A stretch of DNA of 55,658 nucleotides from an uncultured Erysipelotrichaceae bacterium. GTDB lineage: Bacteria > Bacillota_I > Bacilli_A > Erysipelotrichales > Erysipelotrichaceae. The position numbers and the translations under genes were made by a program. The notes beneath the pieces are model-generated. The model was given only the letters and a program-made list of their open reading frames with translations. It had not been told where the DNA came from and searched no databases. This document shows positions 55,560-55,658 of the stretch, one piece after another; position 1 is the stretch's first letter, and every line of letters starts with the position of its first letter. The stretch spans positions 9,723 through 65,380 of the forward strand of contig CAIFEQ010000008.1 in NCBI GenBank assembly GCA_903789495.1, read 5' to 3'.

Positions 55560-55658
55560 TGATTTGTCCGCCAGTGCTTTGGCAGGGGAAAAATTTGTGG
55601 ACAAACCTGACTTTCGGGACACAGATTGAAAAATGGTGCTGCAGCACAGGATCAAAAC
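55557..55658. other. Non-coding end of window upstream of ispG
   Basis: No convincing gene is seen. TTTGTCC (55563-55569) and GGACAAA (55599-55605) form a 7-bp inverted repeat, with a small GCCA/TGGC stem inside. It could be an operator near the ispG promoter, but no family can be named. Confidence 0.3.

Noticed and set aside
55398-55655. Open frame of 85 codons on the minus strand at the window end
   Set aside because: It runs through the ispG promoter and overlaps ispG in another frame; no family features are visible.

Overview
The window looks like a core-chromosome segment of a GC-rich, non-sporulating member of the Bacillota, most likely Erysipelotrichia. This rests on Bacillus-like gene order (rsmE-mtaB, phoH/ybeY-dgkA-cdd-era-recO-glyS-dnaG-rpoD-trmK, murC-ytxG-ytxH-ccpA-tyrS, murJ-rsuA, ispH-cshB-nfo-ispG), a tyrosine T-box, sigma-A type promoters, and the absence of the sporulation genes that sit near phoH in bacilli. 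The taxon is an inference. I see no rRNA, tRNA, prophage, insertion sequence or CRISPR array. Coding density is very high, no gene-free stretch exceeds 300 bases, and many genes overlap by 4-30 bases.

Layout. 1-7.9 kb: 3' part of lon, engB, a wall/division operon (murG-murB-divIB), then yloU-yloV. 7.9-10.3 kb: a membrane-anchored metallophosphoesterase-like protein and a NagD-like HAD protein. Both have degenerate catalytic motifs and they diverge from one shared promoter. A class I amidotransferase (C26) gene follows. 10.4-16.2 kb: a CorC/CNNM-type transporter gene with an unusual structured leader, then rsmE-mtaB-murE-deoC, then rpsU. 16.4-20 kb: a flavodoxin-ferredoxin gene, phoH, and an opposing Na/Pi cotransporter gene. 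20.1-28.7 kb: ybeY-dgkA-cdd-era-recO, then glyQS-dnaG-rpoD-trmK, where rpoD carries a histone-H1-like N-terminal extension of about 200 residues. 28.7-33.5 kb: rpsT (minus), fmt-lepA-hemW, rpsO. 33.5-38 kb: a two-gene ABC exporter inserted between rpsO and pnp. 38-42 kb: pnp, trmB, a lipoprotein. 42-48.3 kb: a disordered acidic protein, murC, a DUF948-like protein, a YtxH/LEA-like protein, a CcpA-position LacI regulator, and T-box-controlled tyrS. 48.3-51.3 kb: lipoprotein, murJ, rsuA-type pseudouridine synthase. 51.2-55.5 kb: ispH (minus), DEAD-box helicase, nfo, ispG (minus).

How the genes work together. A large share serves peptidoglycan synthesis and division: precursor steps MurB, MurC, MurE and MurG, the MurJ flippase, an undecaprenol/diacylglycerol kinase, DivIB, and MEP-pathway enzymes IspG and IspH that supply isoprenoid for undecaprenyl phosphate. 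Most of the rest is information processing: primase, primary sigma factor, ribosomal proteins, RNA modification, RNA decay, aminoacyl-tRNA synthetases and initiator-tRNA formylation.

Most unusual signals: (1) the divergent pair of probable pseudo-phosphatases on a near-palindromic promoter; (2) the corC-type leader, where a nine-codon proline-containing uORF overlaps the arm of a hairpin that hides the Shine-Dalgarno; (3) the H1-like tail on the housekeeping sigma factor; (4) several extended -10 promoters placed 6-11 bases before a start codon, implying leaderless or nearly leaderless mRNAs; (5) disordered proteins flanking murC that share a short hydrophobic-Pro-acidic-Phe motif.
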